This document shows, piece after piece, positions 6,544 to 13,555 of a stretch of 20,202 nt of DNA (positions within the stretch are counted from its first letter, which is position 1; each line of letters starts with the position of its first letter). The position numbers and the translations under genes are program-made. Origin of the DNA: Candidatus Avelusimicrobium facis. Its GTDB lineage: Bacteria; Elusimicrobiota; Elusimicrobia; Elusimicrobiales; Elusimicrobiaceae. The notes under the pieces were generated by a model. The model was not told the origin of the DNA. It saw only the letters and a program-made list of their open reading frames with translations, and searched no databases. Location of the stretch: the NCBI GenBank assembly GCA_900762815.1, contig CAAFHX010000013.1, positions 1 through 20,202 on the forward strand, in the 5' to 3' direction.

Positions 6544-7944
6544 TTAAAAAGGAAGTTTGCCTTGGGCTGTTTGCCTGCCCAGCAGCATGTCCGCCGCGCA
6601 GGTTTGGGCGGCCCGGGCCGGGCTAAACAGCCAAAGCCGCGCCGTGAGCTCCCGGATGTTTTCCGTGCCGAACGGGCTGCCGAAAGAAATCCATACACTG
6701 TGCGCGTATTTTTGCGCCGCGCGGGACAGGGCCGCTTGCTCCGCTGCAGATAAATTGATGTGCCCCTTAAAGGCCTTGTAATTGGAAAAGGACACGGCCA
6801 AGAGTACTTCGGCCTTTTCCCCGGCGGGGACGATGTGCACGCCCGCTGCTTGCAAGGCGTTTAAAAAAGGTTGGGCCACAAAATCTTCCTCATTGCCCAG
6901 CTCCAAATACGCTGCGCGCAGGCCCGCGTGCAACTGCCATTTTTCCCCTTCATACACCGCACAATGGGGTGCATAGGTTTGGTTAAAATCTGCCGCAGAC
7001 AGGCCCGTTACCGGGTGGCCGGAGAGACGCTTCCATAAGGCCTCTTGCAAACGGACGGACTCCGCTGCCACCGAGAGGGGAAGAGCTTTCTTTTGCAAAA
7101 AGTCAGACAGCGCGACGGAATCTTCCGCCGCCAGCAGAATATGCGCTCCGGCGTGCAAGGCGGCCAAGGCGGCTTGTTTTTCATCGCCCAGGGCTTTCAT
7201 ACACAAGGCATCGGTGAACACCAGCCCGTGAAAGCCCAGCTGTTTTTTAAGCAGGTCCGTGATCACGGCGCGGGACAAAGAGGCGGGGTATTTTTCATCC
7301 AATGCCGGAAAAAGCAAATGCCCCACCATGACGCTATCCGCTCCGGGCAAGGCGGTGCAAAAGGGGACCAGCTCCGTTTGCGTGAGTTGCTGCGGCGTGC
7401 GGGCCAACAGCGGCAAGCCCAGGTGAGAGTCTTGTGTGGTGCGCCCGTGCCCGGGGAAGTGTTTTATGCTGTTGAGCACGCCCCCGTCGCGCAGGCCGCG
7501 GCACAGCGCCGCGCCCAGCGTGCCTACCGCTTGCGGGTGGGCCCCGAACGAGCGGGTGTTTACAATGGGGTTTTGCGGTTCATCGCACAAATCCAGCACC
7601 GGGGCAAAGACCCAATCTACCCCCACGGCCCGGGCTTCGCGCGCCAAGGTGAGCCCCTTTTGGTAGGCGGTGTCCTCCCGGCCGTCCGCTCCGACGGCCA
7701 AGTTAGATAAGACCCACTCCTCTGCGGCCATCCACCGCCCCAGGCCGTCCTCATAATCGGCGCAGATAAACACCTGTGGCAGCGGGCTGGCCGCACGTAT
7801 CTTTTGAATAAAATCTTGCACCTCGCGGCGTGTGCCGCCGTAAATGCAAAAGCCGCCCGCCCCGCGCCGGGCCATTTCCAAAGCATCTTGTTCCGGGGTT
7901 TTGCCAAACCAAAAGCCGGGGTAAATCAAGCGGTTGATGTTCAT
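6544..7944 (-). CDS. nagZ: Glycoside hydrolase family 3 beta-N-acetylglucosaminidase (NagZ)
   Basis: A 466-residue GH3 enzyme that removes GlcNAc from GlcNAc-anhydroMurNAc muropeptides in the cytoplasm. KHFPGHG (161-167), the acid/base loop with D172 and H174, and the nucleophile block LVFTDALCMKAL (241-252, D245) are the NagZ signature. There is no signal peptide. It is about 125 residues longer than E. coli NagZ; the extra C-terminal part (about 340-466) resembles the second domain found in longer GH3 enzymes. I chose the ATG at 7944, which overlaps the anmK stop as ATGA and begins MNINRLIYPGF; the longer frame to 8094 only translates anmK sequence out of frame. It is the last gene of the recycling operon and ends at a terminator. 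Confidence 0.94.
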   Translation of the reverse strand: MNINRLIYPGFWFGKTPEQDALEMARRGAGGFCIYGGTRREVQDFIQKIRAASPLPQVFICADYEDGLGRWMAAEEWVLSNLAVGADGREDTAYQKGLTLAREARAVGVDWVFAPVLDLCDEPQNPIVNTRSFGAHPQAVGTLGAALCRGLRDGGVLNSIKHFPGHGRTTQDSHLGLPLLARTPQQLTQTELVPFCTALPGADSVMVGHLLFPALDEKYPASLSRAVITDLLKKQLGFHGLVFTDALCMKALGDEKQAALAALHAGAHILLAAEDSVALSDFLQKKALPLSVAAESVRLQEALWKRLSGHPVTGLSAADFNQTYAPHCAVYEGEKWQLHAGLRAAYLELGNEEDFVAQPFLNALQAAGVHIVPAGEKAEVLLAVSFSNYKAFKGHINLSAAEQAALSRAAQKYAHSVWISFGSPFGTENIRELTARLWLFSPARAAQTCAADMLLGRQTAQGKLPF

Positions 7945-9038
7945 AAGGTCAGTTGTCCCAATATCGTGTTTTTGCGCGCGCCGGTGGCCCGGGCGCAATG
8001 GTTGCTTTTGCCCTGCCAAGCCCGCCAGGCCATCAGCGCAAACGCAGCTGCCTCTTTGGCTTGCGGGTCTATGCCCCGTTGGGCGCTGGTGCAAACGGGC
8101 AACCCCGTCAGCTGTTGTATATTTTGCAGCAGCGTCGTATTGAAGGCTCCTCCGCCGGAAACAATGATTTCTTTTTGGTACTTAACGGGAACGAAGCAGC
8201 GCACGGCTTGCGCCACGGCGGCGGCGGTAAATAAATTTAACGTGGCCAACAAATCCGGCACAGAGGACATATCTCCAAAATAGCGACGCAGATAGGCCGC
8301 GCCGAAGGCGTTTTTGTCTAAACTTTTCGGGGGCTTTTGGTGAAAAAACGTTTGCTTGAGCAGGCGGCGCACGCGCGCTATATCGGCATGCCCCCGGGCG
8401 GCACACGCGCCGTTTTTGTCATAGGGTTTGTGCAAAAATTGTACGCAAGCGAGGTCCATTAACGTATTGGCCGGGCCGCAGTCAAACCCGAAAGTCTTGA
8501 CCTGTTTGCCGACGACAGACAAGTTGGCTATGCCGCCTAAATTAAGCAAAATTTCCGGCGCGCCTTGCCCAAAAATATATTCGTCAAAAAAGGGAATCAG
8601 CGGGGCCCCTTGCCCGCCCAGCGCCATATCCCGCGTGCGGAATTGGCTGACTACGGGCCGCCCCAGCCACTCGGCTAAAAACGCCGGTTCGGCAATTTGC
8701 AGGGTGTTGGGCACCGGGTCTTGCGGGCCGTGGTAAACGGTTTGCCCGTGCATCCCCGCGCACAGAATAGAAGTTTTGTTTAGCTTGTGTTCTTTTAAAA
8801 ACCGCTGCACCTGCCGGGCATAGCGTTGCCCCAATTCAAAATGCAGGGCCGAGAGCTGCGGGGCGCGCAACTCCGCCGCGTGCAGCAGGCGCTGTTGCAG
8901 CGCTTTGGGGTACGGATAATTTTGAAAGGCTTTGATGTGAAAAGGTTCCGGCTGCACGGCGCAGATAGTCAGCCCGTCACAGCTGGTGCCGCTCATCAGG
9001 CCCAACACCCACCGGCGGGCCGGGGTGTTATTTTTCAT
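7941..9038 (-). CDS. anmK: Anhydro-N-acetylmuramic acid kinase
   Basis: A 365-residue kinase that opens the 1,6-anhydro ring of anhydroMurNAc and phosphorylates it to MurNAc-6-phosphate with ATP. GLMSGTSCDG (13-22) is the family signature near the N-terminus. GHADIARV, FDCGPANTLMD, the NLGGIANL block and IVSGGGAFN all fit an AnmK of normal length. The start has GGGAGG six bases upstream. The gene overlaps the murQ end by 11 nt and the nagZ start by 4 nt, which suggests translational coupling. Its product is the substrate of MurQ, the preceding gene. Confidence 0.97.
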   Translation of the reverse strand: MKNNTPARRWVLGLMSGTSCDGLTICAVQPEPFHIKAFQNYPYPKALQQRLLHAAELRAPQLSALHFELGQRYARQVQRFLKEHKLNKTSILCAGMHGQTVYHGPQDPVPNTLQIAEPAFLAEWLGRPVVSQFRTRDMALGGQGAPLIPFFDEYIFGQGAPEILLNLGGIANLSVVGKQVKTFGFDCGPANTLMDLACVQFLHKPYDKNGACAARGHADIARVRRLLKQTFFHQKPPKSLDKNAFGAAYLRRYFGDMSSVPDLLATLNLFTAAAVAQAVRCFVPVKYQKEIIVSGGGAFNTTLLQNIQQLTGLPVCTSAQRGIDPQAKEAAAFALMAWRAWQGKSNHCARATGARKNTILGQLTL

Positions 9039-9915
9039 GCAAAGCCTCCCGCAGAAAGCCGCGGTGCTTTTGCAACAGGCGTTTGGCCGCCGCGTAAGTG
9101 CAGTTTTTTTGGTGCATGATGATGGCTATTTTGACGCTGCCGCGTGCGTCATGCAAACAGCGGGCGGCAGTTGCTTCATCGGTTTGCGCAATTTGGCCAA
9201 TAAGGCGCGTAGCCCGGGCCACCAATTTGCGGTTGGTGGGCTGTACGTCCACCATGAGATTGCCGTATATTTTCCCGGCGCGGGCCATGGCCCCGGTGGT
9301 AATGGCGTTTAACGCCATTTTGGTGGCGGAGCCCGCTTTCATGCGGGTGGAACCGCTGAGTGCTTCGGCCCCGGTGTCCAGGCAAATAAAAATATCGACG
9401 TTTCGGGTGTCTGCTTTCGGATTGCAGGCCAGCAGCGCGGTGCGGCAGCCCGCTTGGCGGGCCGCTTGCAAAGCCCCCAAGGCATACGGGGTGGTGCCAC
9501 TGGCGGTCAAGGCCAGCACAAAATCGCCCGCGCGGGCTTTTTTAAGGACGTCCTTTCCGCCTTGTGCGGCATTGTCTTCGGCATTTTCTACCGAGCGGAA
9601 CATGGCCTTATGTCCTCCGGCCAAAATGCCGGTAATTTGCCCCGGGCGCACCCCAAAGGTAGGCACGCATTCCACCGCTTCCAAAATGCCCAGCCGTCCG
9701 CTGGTGCCGGCGCCGATGAAAATAATTTTATGTTTGTTTAAAAAGGTGTCGGCCGCGCACGCGATGGCTTGGGCCAGGGCCGGGGCGGCTTGTTTGACGG
9801 CCCGGGCCGCGTTAAAATCTTCGGCATTGAGCAGGCGCGCCGCCTGTACGGGGGGCACGCGGTCTAAGCGTTGGGTGCGGGGAAGGACGCCTTCGGTGGG
9901 GAGTAATGTTTTCAT
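9028..9915 (-). CDS. murQ: N-acetylmuramic acid 6-phosphate etherase
   Basis: A 295-residue SIS-domain etherase that splits MurNAc-6-phosphate into GlcNAc-6-phosphate and D-lactate, feeding cell-wall sugar back to amino-sugar metabolism. GAGTSGRLG (68-76) binds the phosphosugar; E82 in VECVPTFG and E113 in VENAED match the two catalytic glutamates of E. coli MurQ. TASGTTPYALGAL and LSGSTRMKAGSATK are further family blocks. A ribosome site AGGAG lies ten bases before the ATG. The ATG shares one base with the ampG stop (TGATG), so translation is probably coupled. Length is normal. Confidence 0.97.
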   Translation of the reverse strand: MKTLLPTEGVLPRTQRLDRVPPVQAARLLNAEDFNAARAVKQAAPALAQAIACAADTFLNKHKIIFIGAGTSGRLGILEAVECVPTFGVRPGQITGILAGGHKAMFRSVENAEDNAAQGGKDVLKKARAGDFVLALTASGTTPYALGALQAARQAGCRTALLACNPKADTRNVDIFICLDTGAEALSGSTRMKAGSATKMALNAITTGAMARAGKIYGNLMVDVQPTNRKLVARATRLIGQIAQTDEATAARCLHDARGSVKIAIIMHQKNCTYAAAKRLLQKHRGFLREALHEK

Positions 9916-11231
9916 CAGTCGCCGTCTCCTAATTGCAGGGTGTGTTGGCGGAACACGCGTTCCGTTTCTTCTATGGATTTAATTTTAAAAATCAGGGGGA
10001 TAATCAGCAAACTCACTAAACTAAACAACGCCGTGAACAAAAAGAACTTTTCATACCCCCACAGCATTTGCAGCTTGCCCGAGAGCATGGACGGCCCCAT
10101 CATCCCCAGGGCCATAATGCCGGTGGAAATGGCATAGTGCGAAGTTTTATAGGCCCCTTGGGAAATATACATGACAAAGACGGAAAACGCCATCATTGCC
10201 AAGCCGTTGCCAAAATGCTCCAGCGTAATTAAAGCCCCGGCCACCCACGGACCGGGTAAAGCCCAGGCCATGTAAGCATAAAAGAAATTGGGCAAAATCA
10301 AAGCCAGCGCAAAGGGCCAAATGCAGCGCTTGAAACCGTAGCGGCTCAGCAACCATCCGCCGGCCAAATTCCCGGCGATAACCGCCGAGAGCCCCAGCGT
10401 TCCTTTCAGCAGCCCGTACGAAGCCAAAGACAGCCCCAAGGCTCCTTCGGCTTGCGGGCGCAGCAAAAACGGCACGACGGTTTTTTCCAGCAGCGCATCG
10501 CCAATGCGGTAAAGCAAAATAAAAAGCAGAATGTAGAGGATATTGCTTTGCGTAAAATACGTTTTAAATGCGTCTGCCCACACAGGTCCTTGGGCGTGTG
10601 CTGCGGGGCGGTCTGCGGCCGGAGCGGGTAAAATACGGCGGTGCCACCAGGCGCCCAAAAGAAACAAAAGGCCCAGCCCCAAAAAGGCCCCGGCCCAGGC
10701 AATCGTCAGCGGGAAAAACGTTTTGCCGTGTCCCACGGCGGCCACCAGCAGACCGCTGCCGGCAATCATGGCCAAACGGTAAAAAATGGTGCGGATGCCC
10801 ACAAAGCGGGCTTGGTCTTGTACGGACAGCGCCAACAGATAATAACCGTCGGCCGCGATGTCATACGTGGCCGAGGCGAACGCCCCCAGCCAAAAGCCCA
10901 GCAAGGTCCACGCAAAAAGAGACGACGAGGCAGCGCCCCGGTGCAGGCCGCTGCAAAAAAGCGCGGCAAAAATGCCCAGGCATACCAACCCCAACACCCC
11001 TTGCGCCCCCAGCAGCCAGCGGCGTTTGGTGCTGCGGCTGTCCACCAGCGGGCTCCAAAACATTTTTAAAATCCACGGCAAATACAACCACCCCGTCCAA
11101 AAAGTGATTTGGTCGGCGGGCAATCCCAAGTCCGTATACAGCACCACGGACACGGCATTGATGAGGATGTAAGGCAATCCTTCCAAAAAATACAACGAGG
11201 GAATAAACGCCCAAGGAGAAGTTTTTTGCAT
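9915..11231 (-). CDS. ampG: AmpG-type muropeptide permease (MFS)
   Basis: A 438-residue MFS transporter with about twelve hydrophobic helices. AmpG brings GlcNAc-anhydroMurNAc (peptides) from the periplasm into the cytoplasm. The start SLYFLEGLPYILINAVSVVL (12-31), WLYLPWILKMFWSPLVD (48-64) and the following STKRRWLL loop are the AmpG pattern. Its position directly ahead of murQ, anmK and nagZ confirms the role. The gene starts only 3 nt after the stop of the AI-2E-family gene. A good ribosome site is not obvious, so coupling to the upstream gene is likely. A related MFS sugar carrier is the main alternative. Confidence 0.92.
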   Translation of the reverse strand: MQKTSPWAFIPSLYFLEGLPYILINAVSVVLYTDLGLPADQITFWTGWLYLPWILKMFWSPLVDSRSTKRRWLLGAQGVLGLVCLGIFAALFCSGLHRGAASSSLFAWTLLGFWLGAFASATYDIAADGYYLLALSVQDQARFVGIRTIFYRLAMIAGSGLLVAAVGHGKTFFPLTIAWAGAFLGLGLLFLLGAWWHRRILPAPAADRPAAHAQGPVWADAFKTYFTQSNILYILLFILLYRIGDALLEKTVVPFLLRPQAEGALGLSLASYGLLKGTLGLSAVIAGNLAGGWLLSRYGFKRCIWPFALALILPNFFYAYMAWALPGPWVAGALITLEHFGNGLAMMAFSVFVMYISQGAYKTSHYAISTGIMALGMMGPSMLSGKLQMLWGYEKFFLFTALFSLVSLLIIPLIFKIKSIEETERVFRQHTLQLGDGD

Positions 11232-11234
11232 AGT

Positions 11235-12254
11235 TTATTTAAAGGGCAAGCGGCCCGAGAGCAAATCGGCAAAGGGTTTGGTCGGCTCGCTGCGTTCCAA
11301 AATCATTTTGATGACCGAGGTCAACGGCACCGCCAGCAGCGCCCCCGGTATGCCCCACACCAGCGCCCAAAAGATTAAGGAGGCGATGACGATAATGGGG
11401 TTTAAATCCATGCCCTTGCCCAGCCATTTGGTTTCCAAAATATTGCCGATGACAAAGTGCGCCGAAATCAGCAAAACGGCGGCTAAAATCAGGTGCCAGT
11501 CCAGCCCGTATTGCAAAAACAGCACCGGCATGGGCAGCAGGGTCGCCAGGAACGGCCCGATGTTGGGGATGAAATTGAGCACCAACGTCAGCACGGCAAA
11601 CATAATGGCCATTTCCGTGCCGACCAGGCGCAGCACCAGCCACGTAACCGCCGCCGCCAATAAAGACACAAAAATCTTGACCAGTAAATAGTAAGAGATT
11701 TGCTTTTCAATGGTGGTGGTCAGCTCGCCTTTTTCATCGGCGGAAGCCCGGCCCATAAACAAAAAAATCAGAAACAAACACACCAGCATGGTGTTGGAAA
11801 TAAAAGACACCACTTCTCCGCCCATGGTGCGCACCATATTGAGCAAGGGCAAGCGGTTGAGCGTTTCGGTTAAAAATTGGGAATTGAGTTTGACCCCCAA
11901 TTTTTCGGCGGTTTGCAAGGACCATTCGGCCGTGGCATTTAATTTATCGGCGTAGATTTTGGCCCCGTCTACAAAAGAGGAAATAGAATTGGACACAAAA
12001 ACAATAGACAGCGCGGCCAACCCCAAAAAGAGCAAAATACCCAGCAAAAAACCCAGCAGATGCGGGACCTTCCAATGCTTTTTCATCCAATCTGCCAAGG
12101 TATTGAGCACGATGTAAAAAAATACCGCCACCACAAAGGGCATCAGCACCGCTTTGGCATAAACCAAAATGCCCGTCAGGGCGGTGCCTGCCAAAATCAG
12201 CAGACAGGCATTGTTAATGGGGGCATAGGCTGCCGCCGTTACGCGTTTGAACAT
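11235..12254 (-). CDS. AI-2E family transporter
   Basis: A 339-residue multi-pass membrane protein of the AI-2E (formerly PerM/YdiK/TqsA) family. The N-terminal half has hydrophobic helices separated by a soluble, helix-prone loop (about 85-150). The C-terminal half carries the family blocks NFIPNIGPFLATLLP, GNILETKWLGKGMDLNP and GIPGALLAVPL. Substrates in the family vary: autoinducer-2 export in some, Na+/H+ exchange in others, unknown in most. I chose the ATG at 12254, five bases after AAGGAG; the GTG at 12260 overlaps that ribosome site. It is the first gene of the peptidoglycan recycling operon, with 3 nt before ampG. Confidence 0.9.
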   Translation of the reverse strand: MFKRVTAAAYAPINNACLLILAGTALTGILVYAKAVLMPFVVAVFFYIVLNTLADWMKKHWKVPHLLGFLLGILLFLGLAALSIVFVSNSISSFVDGAKIYADKLNATAEWSLQTAEKLGVKLNSQFLTETLNRLPLLNMVRTMGGEVVSFISNTMLVCLFLIFLFMGRASADEKGELTTTIEKQISYYLLVKIFVSLLAAAVTWLVLRLVGTEMAIMFAVLTLVLNFIPNIGPFLATLLPMPVLFLQYGLDWHLILAAVLLISAHFVIGNILETKWLGKGMDLNPIIVIASLIFWALVWGIPGALLAVPLTSVIKMILERSEPTKPFADLLSGRLPFK

Positions 12255-12281
12255 AATCACTCCTTAGAAAGCGTTTCTTTC

Positions 12282-12311
12282 ATATTATCATAAAACAGGA
12301 GGCTGCGTTAA
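12282..12311 (-). promoter_or_regulatory. Probable promoter of the five-gene recycling operon
   Basis: On the minus strand, TTAACG (complement of 12306-12311) and TAATAT (complement of 12282-12287) are 18 bp apart, and a TG lies one base ahead of the -10, making it an extended -10. Transcription would start near 12275, about 20 nt before the ATG. The leader also holds the small inverted repeat GAAAG/CTTTC (12266-12280). Confidence 0.45.
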
Positions 12312-12402
12312 GCGGGAGTGAGGAGAAAAAGAATAAGGGGTTGGTATAGGGTGCGCAAAAAATTTTTTATGTGCGTGAAATTTTTCAAGGAAAAAGCCTG
12401 AC

Positions 12403-12500
12403 TTCTAGGCGTCGGCGACTGAGAGTATACTGTAAAAGGAAAAACGTTTTTCAAACAAAAACCCGTTTATTCTAGGCGCGAGCGAGGGAGGAATACTGTA
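12403..12500. repeat. Pair of diverged ~32-nt direct repeats
   Basis: Copies at 12403-12434 and 12470-12500 both begin TTCTAGGCG and end in TACTGTA, with a conserved GCGA..GAG core; about 25 of 32 positions match with one gap. Starts are 67 nt apart. The intervening sequence is A-rich. I see no further copy in the window. The surrounding 12312-12550 has no credible ORF. Confidence 0.6.
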
Positions 12501-12511
12501 GGCACACGCGC

Positions 12512-12544
12512 GGCAGCGCACCAAGCAGTTGGTGCGCTACTGCC
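12512..12544. other. Strong hairpin downstream of the tRNA
   Basis: GCGCACCAA (12516-12524) and TTGGTGCGC (12529-12537) pair over 9 bp around the loop GCAG. GGCA (12512-12515) and TGCC (12541-12544) extend the stem with a three-base bulge. No T-run follows on either strand, so it is not a standard terminator. Confidence 0.7.
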
Positions 12545-12550
12545 CCATTT

Positions 12551-12577
12551 AAAAACCCCGCAACAAGTACGGGGCTT
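12551..12577 (-). terminator. Intrinsic terminator of tRNA-Val
   Basis: Read on the minus strand, CCCCG, a 9-nt loop and CGGGG are followed by TTTTT. The stem lies a few bases beyond the tRNA CCA end, so it should end the tRNA transcript. Confidence 0.75.
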
Positions 12578-12582
12578 CTAAA

Positions 12583-12657
12583 TGGTGGGCAGTACAGGAT
12601 TTGAACCTGTGACCTTCCGCGTGTGAGGCGGACGCGCTACCACTGCGCCAACTGCCC
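12583..12657 (-). tRNA. tRNA-Val (anticodon CAC), CCA encoded
   Basis: The minus strand folds as a full cloverleaf. The acceptor stem GGGCAGT pairs with ACTGCCC, the discriminator is A, and CCA is encoded (12583-12585). The D arm is GCGC...GCGC. The anticodon stem TCCGC/GCGGA holds the loop CTCACAC, giving anticodon CAC after U33, which reads the valine codon GUG. The T arm is ACAGG-TTCAAAT-CCTGT. It stands alone with its own promoter and terminator. Confidence 0.96.
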
Positions 12658-12673
12658 TTAAAAGGATATATCT

Positions 12674-12702
12674 ATTATAACAATTTTCGGCCGGATGCTC
12701 AA
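12674..12702 (-). promoter_or_regulatory. Promoter of tRNA-Val
   Basis: On the minus strand, TTGAGC (complement of 12697-12702) and a perfect TATAAT (complement of 12674-12679) are separated by exactly 17 bp. Transcription would start about ten bases before the mature tRNA 5' end. Confidence 0.75.
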
Positions 12703-12758
12703 CTTTTTTGCGCAGGGCCCCGCTAATCCTTTCTGCCTCCAAGCGGCAGCTTTATTTT

Positions 12759-12799
12759 TGATATACTAATTAGAGATGTAAAAAGTGTATTTTAAGGAG
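12759..12799 (+). promoter_or_regulatory. Extended -10 promoter and ribosome site of the MarC-family gene
   Basis: TGATATACT (12759-12767) is an extended -10 element without a clear -35. AAGGAG lies at 12794-12799. It is 13 nt from the ATG, which is long, but no better start codon is available because the conserved NPIGN motif comes only 18 residues in. Confidence 0.5.
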
Positions 12800-12812
12800 C
12801 CTTATAAAAACT

Positions 12813-13490
12813 ATGGAATGGAGTTTGTTGTTTAACGCGTTTATCGGTATTTTGGCCATTTTGAACCCGATTGGCAACGTGCCTATTTTTTTGGAACATG
12901 TGGAGAACGACTCTGCCAAGGTGCAGCGGGCCGTGGCCATTTTGATGGCCTTGTCTATTTTTGTCATGCTGACGATTTTCTTTATTTTCGGTACACGCAT
13001 TTTGAGCGTGTTCGGCATTACCTTGCCGGCGTTTCGCTTGGCGGGGTCGGTGATTATTTTAATTGTCGGGCTGCGCATGTTGCAGGGCCGCAGCAAGTTT
13101 GACCCGGGCGGCATTGAAACCGCCTCGGCCCACGGCGGCACCTTTACCCAGGCGCGCAACCGCTTAAGCCATATTTTGGTGCCGGTGGCCATGCCGTTGT
13201 TTATCGGCCCGGGCTCTATTACTACGGTGGTGTTGTATGCCGAAAAGATCAAAACCTTTCCGATGTTTGTCATGATGATCGGCGTTTTGTTTTTAGCCAC
13301 GCTGGTGGTGGGGTTGTGCTTGGTCGTGTCTCGCAGCATTTTCAATTTGCTGGGCACCAACGGCACGCAGATTGTCATCCGCTTTATGGGTATGATTTTG
13401 TGCGCCATTGCCATGCAGTTTATGATTGACGGCGTAGCCCAGCTGTTGCCGGGCGTGCTCAACGCCAATTTTATTCACGGCGCGGTGTAG
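12813..13490 (+). CDS. MarC family integral membrane protein
   Basis: A 225-residue inner-membrane protein with about six hydrophobic helices. The N-terminal AILNPIGNVPIF (15-26) and the central HILVPVAMPLFIGPGSITTVVLYA block are diagnostic of the MarC/SnatA family. The family was first linked to multiple antibiotic resistance, but that link has not held for E. coli MarC; some members appear to move small neutral amino acids, and most have no known substrate. Length is normal for the family. It stands as a single-gene transcript, with a promoter upstream and a strong terminator 16 nt past its stop. Confidence 0.92.
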   Translation: MEWSLLFNAFIGILAILNPIGNVPIFLEHVENDSAKVQRAVAILMALSIFVMLTIFFIFGTRILSVFGITLPAFRLAGSVIILIVGLRMLQGRSKFDPGGIETASAHGGTFTQARNRLSHILVPVAMPLFIGPGSITTVVLYAEKIKTFPMFVMMIGVLFLATLVVGLCLVVSRSIFNLLGTNGTQIVIRFMGMILCAIAMQFMIDGVAQLLPGVLNANFIHGAV

Positions 13491-13506
13491 CGCTTTGTTT
13501 TTCCGT

Positions 13507-13540
13507 GGGGCGCAAAACAGGGGTTTTGCGCCCCTTTTTT
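13507..13540 (+). terminator. Strong intrinsic terminator between the MarC-family gene and uvrB
   Basis: GGGGCGCAAAAC (13507-13518), loop AGGG, GTTTTGCGCCCC (13523-13534) form a perfect 12-bp stem followed by six T. It ends 15 nt before the uvrB ATG, so uvrB needs a promoter not evident in that gap, or relies on read-through. Confidence 0.95.
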
Positions 13541-13555
13541 ACCAAGGGGAACGCA

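Noticed and set aside
7945..8094. 50-residue N-terminal extension of NagZ
   Set aside because: It translates anmK out of frame and has Arg/Gly-rich composition unrelated to NagZ; the ATGA overlap gives the natural start.
9098..9982. 294-codon plus-strand open frame across murQ
   Set aside because: murQ on the other strand is an intact, recognised enzyme; this frame is low-complexity Ala/Arg/Ser-rich and matches nothing.
12516..12660. Duplicate or truncated second tRNA beside tRNA-Val
   Set aside because: Parts of the hairpin (GCGCTAC, ACTGCCC-like) echo the tRNA, but no cloverleaf can be drawn and the similarity is short.
12770..13468. 232-codon antisense open frame across the MarC-family gene
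   Set aside because: The plus-strand product has the family motifs and a ribosome site; the antisense product is a shadow.
13505..13555. GTG start for uvrB at 13505
   Set aside because: It would translate through the terminator hairpin of the preceding gene and add residues not found in UvrB; the ATG at 13556 has a good ribosome site.
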